A stretch of DNA of 64,000 nt from Aliishimia sp963678085 (GTDB lineage Bacteria > Pseudomonadota > Alphaproteobacteria > Rhodobacterales > Rhodobacteraceae): positions 3,162,001 to 3,226,000 of the forward strand of contig OY782680.1 of the NCBI GenBank assembly GCA_963678085.1, given 5' to 3'. Shown in pieces: positions 16,406 to 24,426 of this stretch. Below the pieces are notes generated by a model that was not told the origin of the DNA, did not search any database, and saw only the letters and a program-made list of their open reading frames with translations. Position numbers and translations under genes: made by a program. The first letter of the stretch is position 1. Every line of letters begins with the position of its first letter.

Positions 16406-16431
16406 GGTAAGGTTTTCCTTACTTGGCAACC
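16406..16431 (+). repeat. 26-bp direct repeat, right copy
   Basis: Identical to 15501-15526. Sequence outside the repeat differs at both ends. It sits 50 bp before the ATG of the downstream lipoprotein gene, so it may also lie in that gene's promoter or leader. Confidence 0.85.
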
Positions 16432-16480
16432 TCCCTGCCCGCGAATAAATTGAACGCAATTCAAAGCTTAGGAGGTACTT

Positions 16481-16834
16481 ATGAGACATGCAATGATGGC
16501 GCTAGTTTTGGCGGGGGCTGGTTTGGCCGCGTGTGATGCGGCTTATCCGGTGGCGGTGATTGGGGATAACGGCGCGGTGTTCCGCGGCGCGGCGACAGAT
16601 ACCATTTTACATGGCGGCAGTTTCCAAGCCACCAATGGCTCTGTTGTGTGCACCGGCCGATATAACAAGCACACGGATATCTCGACCGTGAGCTTCCCGG
16701 TTGTGTGCAATAACGGAATGCGCGGTCTGGGCGAAGCACGGTTCCAGAACCACACCAGCGGGGCGGGCACAGTGACCATGACCGATGGCAGCACTTGGCA
16801 GTTCATCTTTGGGAACGGGGCCTTGCAGGTTTAA
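16481..16834 (+). CDS. small lipoprotein of unknown function
   Basis: 117 aa. The N-terminus MRHAMMALVLAGAGLAAC is a lipoprotein signal with Cys18 in a LAAC lipobox. The mature part is small, beta-rich and glycine/threonine-rich with two further cysteines (VVCTGRYN and PVVCNNGMRG) that could form a disulfide. An AGGAGG site precedes the ATG. Its TAA overlaps the stop of thiX on the other strand (shared TTAA at 16831-16834). No function can be assigned. Confidence 0.75.
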   Translation: MRHAMMALVLAGAGLAACDAAYPVAVIGDNGAVFRGAATDTILHGGSFQATNGSVVCTGRYNKHTDISTVSFPVVCNNGMRGLGEARFQNHTSGAGTVTMTDGSTWQFIFGNGALQV

Positions 16835-17571
16835 CCGCCTTGAGCATAGCGGCTGAGACGCTTGGCCAATGCCCCCACGCCAAGGTGCAGCAGCACTGTC
16901 AGGCAGGCCAGCACGATCAGAGCCGCGAACATCAAATCAATCTTGGCGCGCCCATTGGCTAGTAGCATTAAATAGCCCAGGCCCTTGGACGCGCCGACCC
17001 ATTCTCCGATCACGGCGCCGATGGGCGCATAGACAGCCGCGAGTTTCAGGCCAGAGCCCAGGCTAGGCAGCGCATTGGGGATTTGGATATGGCGCATCAT
17101 CTGCCATTTGCCCGCCCCCATAGAGCGCGCCAGATCGCGATAGCCTTGGTCGATCCGGGTGAGCCCATCGTGAAAGGCAGAGGTGACGGGGAAATAGATG
17201 ATCAGCACCGCCATCACGATTTTGGAGCCAATCCCATAGCCGAACCAAAGCGTAAGCAGCGGGGCGAGCGCAAAGACGGGCACCGCCTGAGTAAAGACCA
17301 AAATGGGCAGCATGAGCCGCTCGGCGGTTTTGGACAGGGCGAGTTGAATCGCGGTAAGCGCCCCGAGGAGCGTGCCAAGCACCAGACCCGCCAGCACTTC
17401 CAGCGTCGTGACCCAAGCATTTTCAGCAATGATCTGACGGCTTTTCCACATGGCTTGCGCCACGCGCGCCGGCGAGGGCAGAATGAAATGCGGCGCGCCC
17501 GTGAGCCAAACCAAGGCTTGCCACAAGCTGAGCCCAATAAGCAGGGCATAGAGGATGTCACGGTTTCTCAT
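16831..17571 (-). CDS. thiX: thiamine precursor (HMP) ABC transporter permease
   Basis: 246-aa BPD-type inner-membrane permease with about six hydrophobic segments and the EAA loop (DLARSMGAGKWQMMRHIQIPNALPS region) that contacts the ATPase. It belongs to the NitT/TauT/ThiX family; placement with thiD, thiY and thiZ behind a TPP riboswitch gives the substrate as a pyrimidine precursor of thiamine. The ATG at 17571 (MRNRDILYALL) starts where conservation begins; its ribosome site is weak. It is separated from thiZ by 172 bp, unusual in this otherwise compact operon. Confidence 0.85.
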   Translation of the reverse strand: MRNRDILYALLIGLSLWQALVWLTGAPHFILPSPARVAQAMWKSRQIIAENAWVTTLEVLAGLVLGTLLGALTAIQLALSKTAERLMLPILVFTQAVPVFALAPLLTLWFGYGIGSKIVMAVLIIYFPVTSAFHDGLTRIDQGYRDLARSMGAGKWQMMRHIQIPNALPSLGSGLKLAAVYAPIGAVIGEWVGASKGLGYLMLLANGRAKIDLMFAALIVLACLTVLLHLGVGALAKRLSRYAQGG

Positions 17572-17743
17572 GAGATCTTGCAAATTTTCTTGAGAGATCT
17601 TCGGAAAACAAAGCCCGCAAATTTCCTGTCCGGTGCGCAGCGCTGGACGCGGTTGCCAATGTTTGCGCCACCGGTTCGAGCAACCATTGGCGACACCCTC
17701 CCCCCGGAGGGCGCATTGCGATGTTGTAAAGAGGACATATGAA

Positions 17744-18586
17744 TCATTGCTTTGCGATATCCCAACTCGAAAAAACTTCGGAGCGCCCCCCAGGCTCGGG
17801 CGCGTCCAGCTCCGGGCTATTCCTCTCAAACGGTTTATTGTTCTTGCTTTTTCTCAAACGCGCCAGCAGCGCCGATTGGCAGGCCCAGGTTTGCGGCGCG
17901 TCGATGTCACGGGGGATGGGTGTTTCGGGGGCGGGCCATGTGGTGAGGCCGTTTTGCGACATTAGCAGGATTTGGTTCCCGAGCCGCGCCGCCTCTGCTG
18001 GATCATGGGTCACAAGCAGCACGGTTTTGCCCTGTAACAGCTCGGCTGTGAGCTCCTGCATCTGCGCGCGATTGGCAGCATCCAGGGCCGAAAAGGGCTC
18101 ATCCAGAAGGATAACGGGCCGCTCCTCCATTAAGGTGCGGGCTAGGGCTGCACGTTGACGCATCCCACCTGACAAGGCACGCGGCGTTTTGTCCCCATGC
18201 GCGGCAAGCCCCACCTGCGCGAGCAGCCGGTCTGCTTTGGCAAAATCTGCCCCCTGCCCGCGCAGACGCGCACCGATACAGATATTGTCACGCACCGAGA
18301 GCCAGGGCAGCAGTAAATCGGATTGCGCCATATAGCTGATACGCCCGGTCAGCGGGGCGGCGTCAGAGGCTCGGATATCCCCGTCGAACACACCGCCCGT
18401 ATCAAGCCCCAGGATCAGCCGCAGCACAGTGGATTTGCCCACGCCCGAGGGGCCAAGCAGACAGGTCCAGCCCCCCGCAGGCAGGGTGAGATCTGCGCAA
18501 AACAGATCTTTGCCCGCGATCCGATGGGTGCCACTAAGAGTGATAGCTGGGGGCGCAGTCACGCCGCCCCCATGGCGGATGCTCAT
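17744..18586 (-). CDS. thiZ: thiamine precursor ABC transporter ATP-binding protein
   Basis: 280 aa. Walker A GPSGVGKST at 45-53, Q-loop YMAQSDLLLPW, signature LSGGMRQRAALAR, Walker B VILLDEPFSALDA and H-loop VTHDPAEA are all intact. It energises the ThiXYZ importer. The start ATG overlaps the thiY stop (ATGA at 18583-18586). After the normal end of the family (about LLARLRK) there is a tail of some 35 residues rich in S, E and P, followed by the 172-bp gap to thiX; the 3' end may have been altered by an insertion. Confidence 0.88.
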   Translation of the reverse strand: MSIRHGGGVTAPPAITLSGTHRIAGKDLFCADLTLPAGGWTCLLGPSGVGKSTVLRLILGLDTGGVFDGDIRASDAAPLTGRISYMAQSDLLLPWLSVRDNICIGARLRGQGADFAKADRLLAQVGLAAHGDKTPRALSGGMRQRAALARTLMEERPVILLDEPFSALDAANRAQMQELTAELLQGKTVLLVTHDPAEAARLGNQILLMSQNGLTTWPAPETPIPRDIDAPQTWACQSALLARLRKSKNNKPFERNSPELDAPEPGGRSEVFSSWDIAKQ

Positions 18587-19521
18587 TTGCTGGTCACATC
18601 AACAGCGATTGTCTCCACCGGGTTCTGGCTAGGGATCAGGCCCGCCGCGTGCAGAAAGGCCTCAAACGCCGCATAGCGCCCGTGATCCATCGCCGCGGGG
18701 CGCAGGGCAAAACGGGGCAACGTGTCCACCCAGGCGCGCGCGTTCAACTCATCTTGCAGCTCAGGTGAGGTGGCCGCGAAGATCTGCCAGCTTTCCTCTG
18801 GATGGTTCACAATGTATTGCGTTGCTTTCTCGGTCGCCGCCAGAAAACGCGCGATCATATCCGCATCCATCCGATCAGGATTGGCCACATAGATCAGCTC
18901 GTCATAAGAGGGCAGCCCCTCTTCCTCGATGAAGAAACACTTACCCGCAACGCCCTCGATCTCCATCTGATTCAGCTCGAAATTCCGATACGCGCCAATC
19001 ACCGCATCGACCTGACCGGACATGAGCGAGGGGGAGAGGGACCAGTTCACATTGACCATTTCCACATCCCCCAGGCTGAGCCCGTGATGGGTGAGGATTG
19101 CGGACATAATCGCCTCTTCCACGCCGCCCACGGAAAAGCCGACCTTGCGCCCTTTCAGATCGGCAGGCGTATTGATCGGCCCATCTTTCAACGCGAGAAG
19201 ACAATTCAAGGGGGTCGCGATCAACGTGCCCACCCTTTGCAGCGGCAGCCCCTCATGGATCTGCAAATGTAGCTGCGGCTGGTAAGAAATCGCCAAATCC
19301 GCGCGCCCCGCAGCCACCATCTTGGGCGGGTCCGAGGGGTCGGCGGGGGCGATCACCTCGACCTCTAGCCCAGCTTCAGCGAAATAGCCCTTTTCCTCGG
19401 CCACGATGATCGGGCCATGATCGGGGTTCACAAACCAATCGAGTATCACGCTCATCTTGTCGGCGGCATAAAGCGGCGTTGCGCTTAAGCTTGCGGCCAG
19501 AATCCATCCTGTCAGTTTCAT
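18583..19521 (-). CDS. thiY: thiamine precursor (HMP) periplasmic binding protein
   Basis: 312 aa with a signal peptide (MKLTGWILAASLSATPLYA) and the NMT1/THI5-like binding fold: VILDWFVNPDHGPIIVAEEKG at the start of the mature protein, ISYQPQLHLQIHEGLPL and GYGS-like loop GRKVGFSVGGVEEA. ThiY binds formylaminopyrimidine or HMP and delivers it to ThiX/ThiZ. It lies 59 bp after thiD and overlaps thiZ by 4 bp, so it belongs to the TPP-regulated operon. Confidence 0.9.
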   Translation of the reverse strand: MKLTGWILAASLSATPLYAADKMSVILDWFVNPDHGPIIVAEEKGYFAEAGLEVEVIAPADPSDPPKMVAAGRADLAISYQPQLHLQIHEGLPLQRVGTLIATPLNCLLALKDGPINTPADLKGRKVGFSVGGVEEAIMSAILTHHGLSLGDVEMVNVNWSLSPSLMSGQVDAVIGAYRNFELNQMEIEGVAGKCFFIEEEGLPSYDELIYVANPDRMDADMIARFLAATEKATQYIVNHPEESWQIFAATSPELQDELNARAWVDTLPRFALRPAAMDHGRYAAFEAFLHAAGLIPSQNPVETIAVDVTSK

Positions 19522-19580
19522 TCTTTTCCCTTTCTTTTTGGGGCAACATGCCCATGGAAATTATAAACTTTCCATCGCGC

Positions 19581-20390
19581 CTATGTCCAAGCAGCGTGAA
19601 AATGATGCACAGGGCCGCGCCCGCCCCCAATCAGCAGTGTGTCAGCTTGCGAGATCGCTGCTTGCAAATACCCATGAGCGGCGCGCACGGCTTCCTCAAC
19701 CGAGGCGCCTTTGGCCAGATGCGCAGCGATCGCCGCAGAATAGGTGCAGCCAGTGCCATGGGTGTTCTCGGTCGGCACGCGCGGAGCGGTCAGAGCAACC
19801 TCATCCGCACCATCCACAACGAGAACATCTATACAAAGCGGACCGGTGGAGCGCCCACCTTTGATCAGCGCAGCCCCTGCCCCAAGTGCCAACATACTGC
19901 GCGCTTGGGCGGTCATGCGATCCACCGAGCCCGCATTTTCATCAAAGAGCAACTTCGCGGCCTCCAGCAGATTGGGCGTTACCAAGCGCGCCATCGGCAT
20001 CAACGCCTCGCGCAGCACATCAACCGCATCCTCTTGCAAGAGCGGATCGCCCGATTTGGACATCATAACAGGATCCAGCACAATGGGGCCGTCGAACCCC
20101 TCAAGCACCTGCGCGACGGTCTCAGCGATGGCGGCGGAATGGAGCAAACCCAGCTTAATCGCGCCGACATTGAGATCTGACAGAACCGCTTCGATTTGCG
20201 CTTTTACGATATCGGCGGGGATTTCATACAGGGCACTCACCGTTTTGGTGTTCTGCGCGGCCACGGCTGTGATCACAGAGGCAGCATAAACCCCATTTGC
20301 CGACATGGCTTTGATATCGGCCTGAATGCCCGCACCGCCGCCGCTATCGGAGCCTGCTATCGTGAGTGCAATCGGTGTGTTCTGCGCCAT
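19581..20390 (-). CDS. thiD: hydroxymethylpyrimidine/phosphomethylpyrimidine kinase
   Basis: 269-aa ribokinase-fold enzyme that phosphorylates HMP to HMP-PP for thiamine synthesis. The N-terminal signature IALTIAGSDSGGGAGIQAD, the central GLLHSAAI, VLDPVMMSKSG and the C-terminal anion hole HGTGCTYSAAIAA are all present. The ATG at 20390 has GGAGG about 9 bp upstream and is preferred over one at 20405. It is the first gene behind the TPP riboswitch and leads the thiD-thiY-thiZ-thiX operon. Confidence 0.96.
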   Translation of the reverse strand: MAQNTPIALTIAGSDSGGGAGIQADIKAMSANGVYAASVITAVAAQNTKTVSALYEIPADIVKAQIEAVLSDLNVGAIKLGLLHSAAIAETVAQVLEGFDGPIVLDPVMMSKSGDPLLQEDAVDVLREALMPMARLVTPNLLEAAKLLFDENAGSVDRMTAQARSMLALGAGAALIKGGRSTGPLCIDVLVVDGADEVALTAPRVPTENTHGTGCTYSAAIAAHLAKGASVEEAVRAAHGYLQAAISQADTLLIGGGRGPVHHFHAAWT

Positions 20391-20444
20391 AACGGCCTCC
20401 AACAAATGGGATCCCGGCAGGTCAGAACAGGCGCATAGCGCGAT

Positions 20445-20536
20445 ATCCGTTCCCTACGCCGGCATTGCCCGGATCAGGTTCGACGGGTCGGTTGTTACAC
20501 CTCTCAGCCCGATATGACGCGGGCACCCCGACGGAT
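20445..20536 (-). promoter_or_regulatory. TPP riboswitch
   Basis: On the minus strand the THI-box pattern is plain: P1 arm ATCCGT (20450-20445) pairs with ACGGAT (20536-20531); GGGGTGCCC; GCTGAGAGG (CTGAGA at 20507-20502); ACCTGATCCGGGCAATGCC; and GTAGGGAACGG. It ends about 55 bp before the thiD ATG. No stem followed by a T-run lies between it and the gene, so control is probably at translation initiation, by masking the GGAGG site when TPP is bound; that mode is inferred. Confidence 0.93.
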
Positions 20537-20673
20537 GTATAGACCTTAACTGGTTTACATCTCATTGACCAGGGGCTTGCTGCGCGCAAATGACCAAAGA
20601 GAGCGGCGTGACAGTGGCAAAGCGGCGCTCTATAAGGCGCGCGACTTTGATTACCCAAGTAAGGATATATGCC

Positions 20674-21594
20674 ATGACCACCCTTGTTTTCGGCCACAAA
20701 TCCCCTGACACGGACAGCACCGGATCGCCGCTGATTTGGGCCTGGTATCTGAATGAGGTGAAGGGGCAGGATGCCAAAGCGGTTCTGCTGGGCACGCCCA
20801 ACACCGAAGCGGCGTTTGTGCTGGAACGTTGGGGCTATGAGAGCCCTGAGATCATCGCGGATGTTGCTGATGGTCAGGCTTGCGTTGTGGTGGATACCAA
20901 CAACCCCGCTGAGCTGCCCGCCAATATCAATGGTGCGGATGTGCAGGCGATCATTGACCATCACAAGCTGGTGGGGGGGCTTGAGACCGCTGGTCCGATT
21001 TCCATCACCATTCGCCCGCTGGCTTGCACCGCGACCATCATGCATAATCTGATGGGGCCAAATGCGGGGAAAATGACGGATCCGATCAAGGGCTTGATGC
21101 TGAGCTGCATCCTCTCTGACACGCTGGAATTCCGCTCTCCTACCACCACCGAGCAAGACAAGGCGCTGGCTGAAAAGCTCGCCGCTGAGCTGGGCCTGGA
21201 TCTGAGCGCTTATGCCAGCGAGATGTTTGCCGCCAAATCCGATGTCTCTGCCTTTTCCGATGCCGAGCTGATCCGCATGGACAGTAAAGAATATGAGGTC
21301 AGCGGCACCAAATTCCGCGTCTCCGTGCTGGAAACCACCGCGCCAGAAATCCCGCTGGGCCGTAAAGAAAGCCTGATGGCCTCAATGAAAGACGTGGCCG
21401 CTGAGGATGGCGTGGATGAGGTATTGCTCTTTATAGTGGATATCTTGCGTGAAGAGGCGACGCTGCTTGTGCCAAATGAGGTTGTGAAAACCGTGGCAGA
21501 AAAGAGCTTTGGCGCCACCGTTTCAGGTGATAGCGTGGTCCTGCCGGGTATCATGTCCCGCAAAAAGCAAATCATTCCCAATCTGGCAGTTTAA
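20674..21594 (+). CDS. ppaC: manganese-dependent inorganic pyrophosphatase (family II)
   Basis: 306-aa DHH-superfamily enzyme hydrolysing pyrophosphate to phosphate. Metal and catalytic motifs are visible: GHKSPDTDS (His8, Asp12, Asp14), VVVDTNN, the DHH motif IDHHKL, SDTLEFRSPTTT and the C-terminal SRKKQIIP loop. The ATG at 20674 follows AAGGATATATGCC and fits the family start (MTTLVFGHKSPD). It is transcribed away from the riboswitch. Most alphaproteobacteria rely on the unrelated family I enzyme, so this may be an additional or replacement copy. Confidence 0.95.
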   Translation: MTTLVFGHKSPDTDSTGSPLIWAWYLNEVKGQDAKAVLLGTPNTEAAFVLERWGYESPEIIADVADGQACVVVDTNNPAELPANINGADVQAIIDHHKLVGGLETAGPISITIRPLACTATIMHNLMGPNAGKMTDPIKGLMLSCILSDTLEFRSPTTTEQDKALAEKLAAELGLDLSAYASEMFAAKSDVSAFSDAELIRMDSKEYEVSGTKFRVSVLETTAPEIPLGRKESLMASMKDVAAEDGVDEVLLFIVDILREEATLLVPNEVVKTVAEKSFGATVSGDSVVLPGIMSRKKQIIPNLAV

Positions 21595-21595
21595 T

Positions 21596-21985
21596 ATGCA
21601 CATCAAACAAATTGCTCCTCCACTTCTTGCCGCTGTGTTACTGAGCGCATGTAGTGATTTTGAAAACGGACAATACACAACTTCAACCCCAAGCTCCGTG
21701 AAAGCGACTGCGCAAGCAACGCAAACCCGCCCACCGGAAGAGATCGAGCTGTTTGCGGCCGCTCCGCCTCAAGCCTACACGGTTCTTGGGCCACTCAAGG
21801 TCAACGTCAATAAGCTCACAGCCTTTCATCCCAACCCTACCGTCGCGGATGCCGAGGAACGCTTGCGCCGCGAGGCAGCAAAACTTGGAGCCGATGCTGT
21901 GATCAATGTTTCGATTGGCGAGGTGCGTGTCACAGGAATGAGCTGGGGCGCCCGTAGAGCAACCGGAACCGCGATTAAGTTCTAA
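21596..21985 (+). CDS. lipoprotein of unknown function
   Basis: 129 aa beginning 1 bp after the ppaC stop. The signal MHIKQIAPPLLAAVLLSAC has a lipobox LSAC with Cys19. A proline/threonine-rich linker (about 30-55) leads to a domain YTVLGPLKVNVNK ... AEERLRREAAKLGADAVINVSI, similar in pattern to the small heavy-metal-binding/YbjQ-like or surface lipoprotein folds in which a LGPL/GADAVI pair recurs. Probably membrane anchored. Role unknown. Confidence 0.75.
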   Translation: MHIKQIAPPLLAAVLLSACSDFENGQYTTSTPSSVKATAQATQTRPPEEIELFAAAPPQAYTVLGPLKVNVNKLTAFHPNPTVADAEERLRREAAKLGADAVINVSIGEVRVTGMSWGARRATGTAIKF

Positions 21986-22003
21986 TCTTTGTGAGGGGTG
22001 AAA

Positions 22004-22876
22004 ATGTCTCAAATTATCACGCAGCTTGCCGAGATTTCCGCGCGCTATGACACTCTGCTCGTGGACCTTTGGGGCTGCGTGCATAATGGGGTTGTCGCCT
22101 TTCCGGGTGCCATCAAGGCCCTGCAAGAGTATCGCGCGGGCGGGGGCTGCGTTGCGCTGCTGACCAATGCCCCGCGCGCCCATGGCCCTGTTGCGCGGCA
22201 AATCGAAAAGCTGGGCGTGCCCAAGGGTGCTTATGATACAATCGTGACCTCTGGCGATTCCGCACGCGCAGCTATGTTCCAAGGGATTGTGGGGCAAAAG
22301 CTCTGGTTCATCGGTCAGCCCCATGATCTGTCTTTCTTTGAGCCTTTAGAGATCATCGAAGACCCGGTGGAGATCACCCGCGTCGAATTGGACGAGGCAA
22401 ACGGCATCATCTGCACCGGCCCCTTTGATCCCATGGCCGATCCTCAAGAGATGCGCGGACAATTCCTGCTGGCGCGCGAAAAGGGGCTGGGCATGATCTG
22501 TGCCAATCCTGATATCGTGGTGGACCGGGGCGAGAGCCGCGAATGGTGCGCCGGCGCGCTGGCGAAACTTTATGCCGAGATGGGCGGCACCACACATTAT
22601 TTTGGAAAGCCCCATCCGCCGATTTATGATCTGGCCTATCGCACCCTCGCAGCGATGGGGCGCAAAGTGGATAAATCCAAGATCCTGGCGATTGGCGACG
22701 GGGCCCTGACGGATATTCCCGGCGCGATGGGCGAGGATCTTGATTCGCTCTTCATCACCGGCGGGCTCGCAGCCGCAGAGACGGGAACCAAGATCCAACC
22801 GGATCCAGACCTGCTAAGCAGCTATCTGACTCGCGAAGCGATCTCCCCCACTTATTCCATAGGGTTCCTGCGCTAA
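22004..22876 (+). CDS. HAD-superfamily hydrolase, TIGR01459 type
   Basis: 290 aa, NagD-like class IIA HAD hydrolase. The nucleophile motif is LLVDLWGCVHNG with Asp21; the second Asp of DxD is Trp, which I believe is normal for this subgroup. TNAPR is motif II, the lysine in FGKPHPPIY is motif III and IGDGALTDIPGA is motif IV. I chose the ATG at 22004 because GAGGGG lies 5 bp upstream; the GTG at 21998 is part of that site. Substrate unknown; probably a sugar phosphate or nucleotide. Confidence 0.88.
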   Translation: MSQIITQLAEISARYDTLLVDLWGCVHNGVVAFPGAIKALQEYRAGGGCVALLTNAPRAHGPVARQIEKLGVPKGAYDTIVTSGDSARAAMFQGIVGQKLWFIGQPHDLSFFEPLEIIEDPVEITRVELDEANGIICTGPFDPMADPQEMRGQFLLAREKGLGMICANPDIVVDRGESREWCAGALAKLYAEMGGTTHYFGKPHPPIYDLAYRTLAAMGRKVDKSKILAIGDGALTDIPGAMGEDLDSLFITGGLAAAETGTKIQPDPDLLSSYLTREAISPTYSIGFLR

Positions 22877-22904
22877 CCGCCCCCCCATCCGCCTATTTTG
22901 TCGC

Positions 22905-22929
22905 AGCCCGCCTTTGTGCGGGCTTTTTT
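22905..22929 (+). terminator. rho-independent terminator after the HAD hydrolase gene
   Basis: Stem AGCCCGC (22905-22911) with GCGGGCT (22918-22924), loop CTTTGT, followed by TTTTT. It lies 28 bp after the stop at 22876 and before the MaoC-type gene. Confidence 0.92.
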
Positions 22930-23010
22930 CCTTGCTTTTCTGCACCTGCGAAGTAATAAAGTTTCAACAGCCACGAGGGCCACATGCAAATTATTACCGG
23001 AGAAACTGAA

Positions 23011-23454
23011 ATGCTGGACAATCTCCCCCGCGGAACGATCTGCATCGAAGATATCGAGATGGGCATGTCCCGCTATCTGCAAAAGGTGATCACAGACGAA
23101 GATATCGAACTTTTCGCCCGCGTCTCCACCGACCATAACCCGGTGCATCTGGATGATGAATATGCACAGGACACGATCTTTGAGGGCCGCATCGCTCATG
23201 GGATGCTTACCGCCGGTTTGATCTCTGCGGTGATCGGAGAGCAGCTCCCCGGCCATGGCACGGTTTATATGTCGCAAAGCCTGAAATTTCTCGCCCCCGT
23301 GCGTCCGGGCGATTTGGTGCGCGCCGAAGTGACCGTGACCGATATCGAATTCTCCAAGCGCCGGGTAAAGCTGGATTGCCAATGCACCATTGACGGGAAA
23401 AAAGTGCTGATCGGTGAGGCCATGGTGCTCGCCCCATCACGGAAATTCGACTAG
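23011..23454 (+). CDS. MaoC-family (R)-specific enoyl-CoA hydratase
   Basis: 147 aa, single hotdog domain. The hydratase-2 motif with catalytic Asp and His is STDHNPVHLDDEYA, and the following helix is FEGRIAHGMLTAGLISAVIG. Such enzymes hydrate trans-2-enoyl-CoA to (R)-3-hydroxyacyl-CoA (PhaJ type) in fatty-acid or polyhydroxyalkanoate metabolism. The ATG at 23011 is preceded by GGAGAAACTGAA; another ATG at 22984 overlaps that site and is less likely. Confidence 0.88.
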   Translation: MLDNLPRGTICIEDIEMGMSRYLQKVITDEDIELFARVSTDHNPVHLDDEYAQDTIFEGRIAHGMLTAGLISAVIGEQLPGHGTVYMSQSLKFLAPVRPGDLVRAEVTVTDIEFSKRRVKLDCQCTIDGKKVLIGEAMVLAPSRKFD

Positions 23455-23493
23455 CCCCTTGCACGCAGAGCCGCGCATGCTAGTCCTGCGCAC

Positions 23494-24426
23494 ATGAAAA
23501 TTCTGCGCGACTATCATTTTGTGGACCCCGAGGATCGCGGCGCAAGCGTGGCGATCGGCAATTTTGACGGGGTGCATCTGGGCCATCAATCGGTGATCGC
23601 GCAAGCGGCGGCGGCCATGCCTGAGGCCCCGCTGGGCGTGCTCACCTTTGAGCCGCATCCCCGTGAATATTTCGCCCCCCATGCCCCCGCCTTTCGTCTG
23701 ATGGGCTCTGCCGCCCGCGCTTCTCGCCTGCAAAAGCTGGGGGTGCAAAAACTCTATGAGCTGAACTTTAACCAGGCCCTTGCCCAGCTCTCCCCTGAGG
23801 CTTTTGCCCATGATGTGCTGTTCCAGGGGCTCGGGCTGCGCCACGTGGTGGTGGGCGCTGATTTCTGCTTTGGCAAAGGGCGCGCGGGCACGACTGCGAT
23901 GCTGCAAGAGTTCGGTGCACAGATGGGCTTTGGCGTCAGTATCGCGCAGCTGCTTGAACGCTCAGAGACCGTGATCTCCTCCACCGCGATTCGCACCGCG
24001 CTCAGCGAGGCCCGTCCGCGCGATGCTGCCGCCATGCTGGGCCATTGGCACCGGATCGAAGGGCCGGTAATCGGGGGGGAACAACGCGGTCGCACCCTGG
24101 GCTATCCCACCGCAAATATGGCGCTGGACGGTCTGCACCTGCCCGGTTTCGGTGTCTATGCCGTGCTGGTCGATGTCCTGGATGGGGCGCACCAGGGCAG
24201 CTATCACGGCGTGGCCTCATTAGGCATTCGTCCCATGTTCAATGGCGCGCAGCCCAATCTTGAGACCTTTCTCTTTGATTTCACCGGCGATCTATACGGC
24301 GCGCAGCTCTCTGTGGGGCTGGTGCAATTCCTGCGCGGGGAGCAAAAATTTGACAGTCTGGATGCGCTTGTGGCCCAAATGGGTCAAGACAGCGCCGCCT
24401 CCCGCGAAATTCTCACCGCCCTATGA
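23494..24426 (+). CDS. ribF: bifunctional riboflavin kinase / FAD synthetase
   Basis: 310 aa, full length for the family. The N-terminal FAD synthetase (nucleotidyltransferase) domain has GNFDGVHLGHQ and LTFEPHPREYF, then VVGADFCFGKGRAG and ISSTAIR. The C-terminal kinase domain has GRTLGYPTANM, VASLGIRPMFNG and LETFLFDFTGDLYG. It converts riboflavin to FMN and FAD. The TGA overlaps the next gene's ATG (ATGA at 24423-24426). Confidence 0.96.
   Translation: MKILRDYHFVDPEDRGASVAIGNFDGVHLGHQSVIAQAAAAMPEAPLGVLTFEPHPREYFAPHAPAFRLMGSAARASRLQKLGVQKLYELNFNQALAQLSPEAFAHDVLFQGLGLRHVVVGADFCFGKGRAGTTAMLQEFGAQMGFGVSIAQLLERSETVISSTAIRTALSEARPRDAAAMLGHWHRIEGPVIGGEQRGRTLGYPTANMALDGLHLPGFGVYAVLVDVLDGAHQGSYHGVASLGIRPMFNGAQPNLETFLFDFTGDLYGAQLSVGLVQFLRGEQKFDSLDALVAQMGQDSAASREILTAL

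Noticed and set aside
17572..17829. Upstream extension of thiX to 17829
   Set aside because: It overlaps the thiZ end and adds 86 residues with no conserved sequence; the ATG at 17571 fits the permease start.
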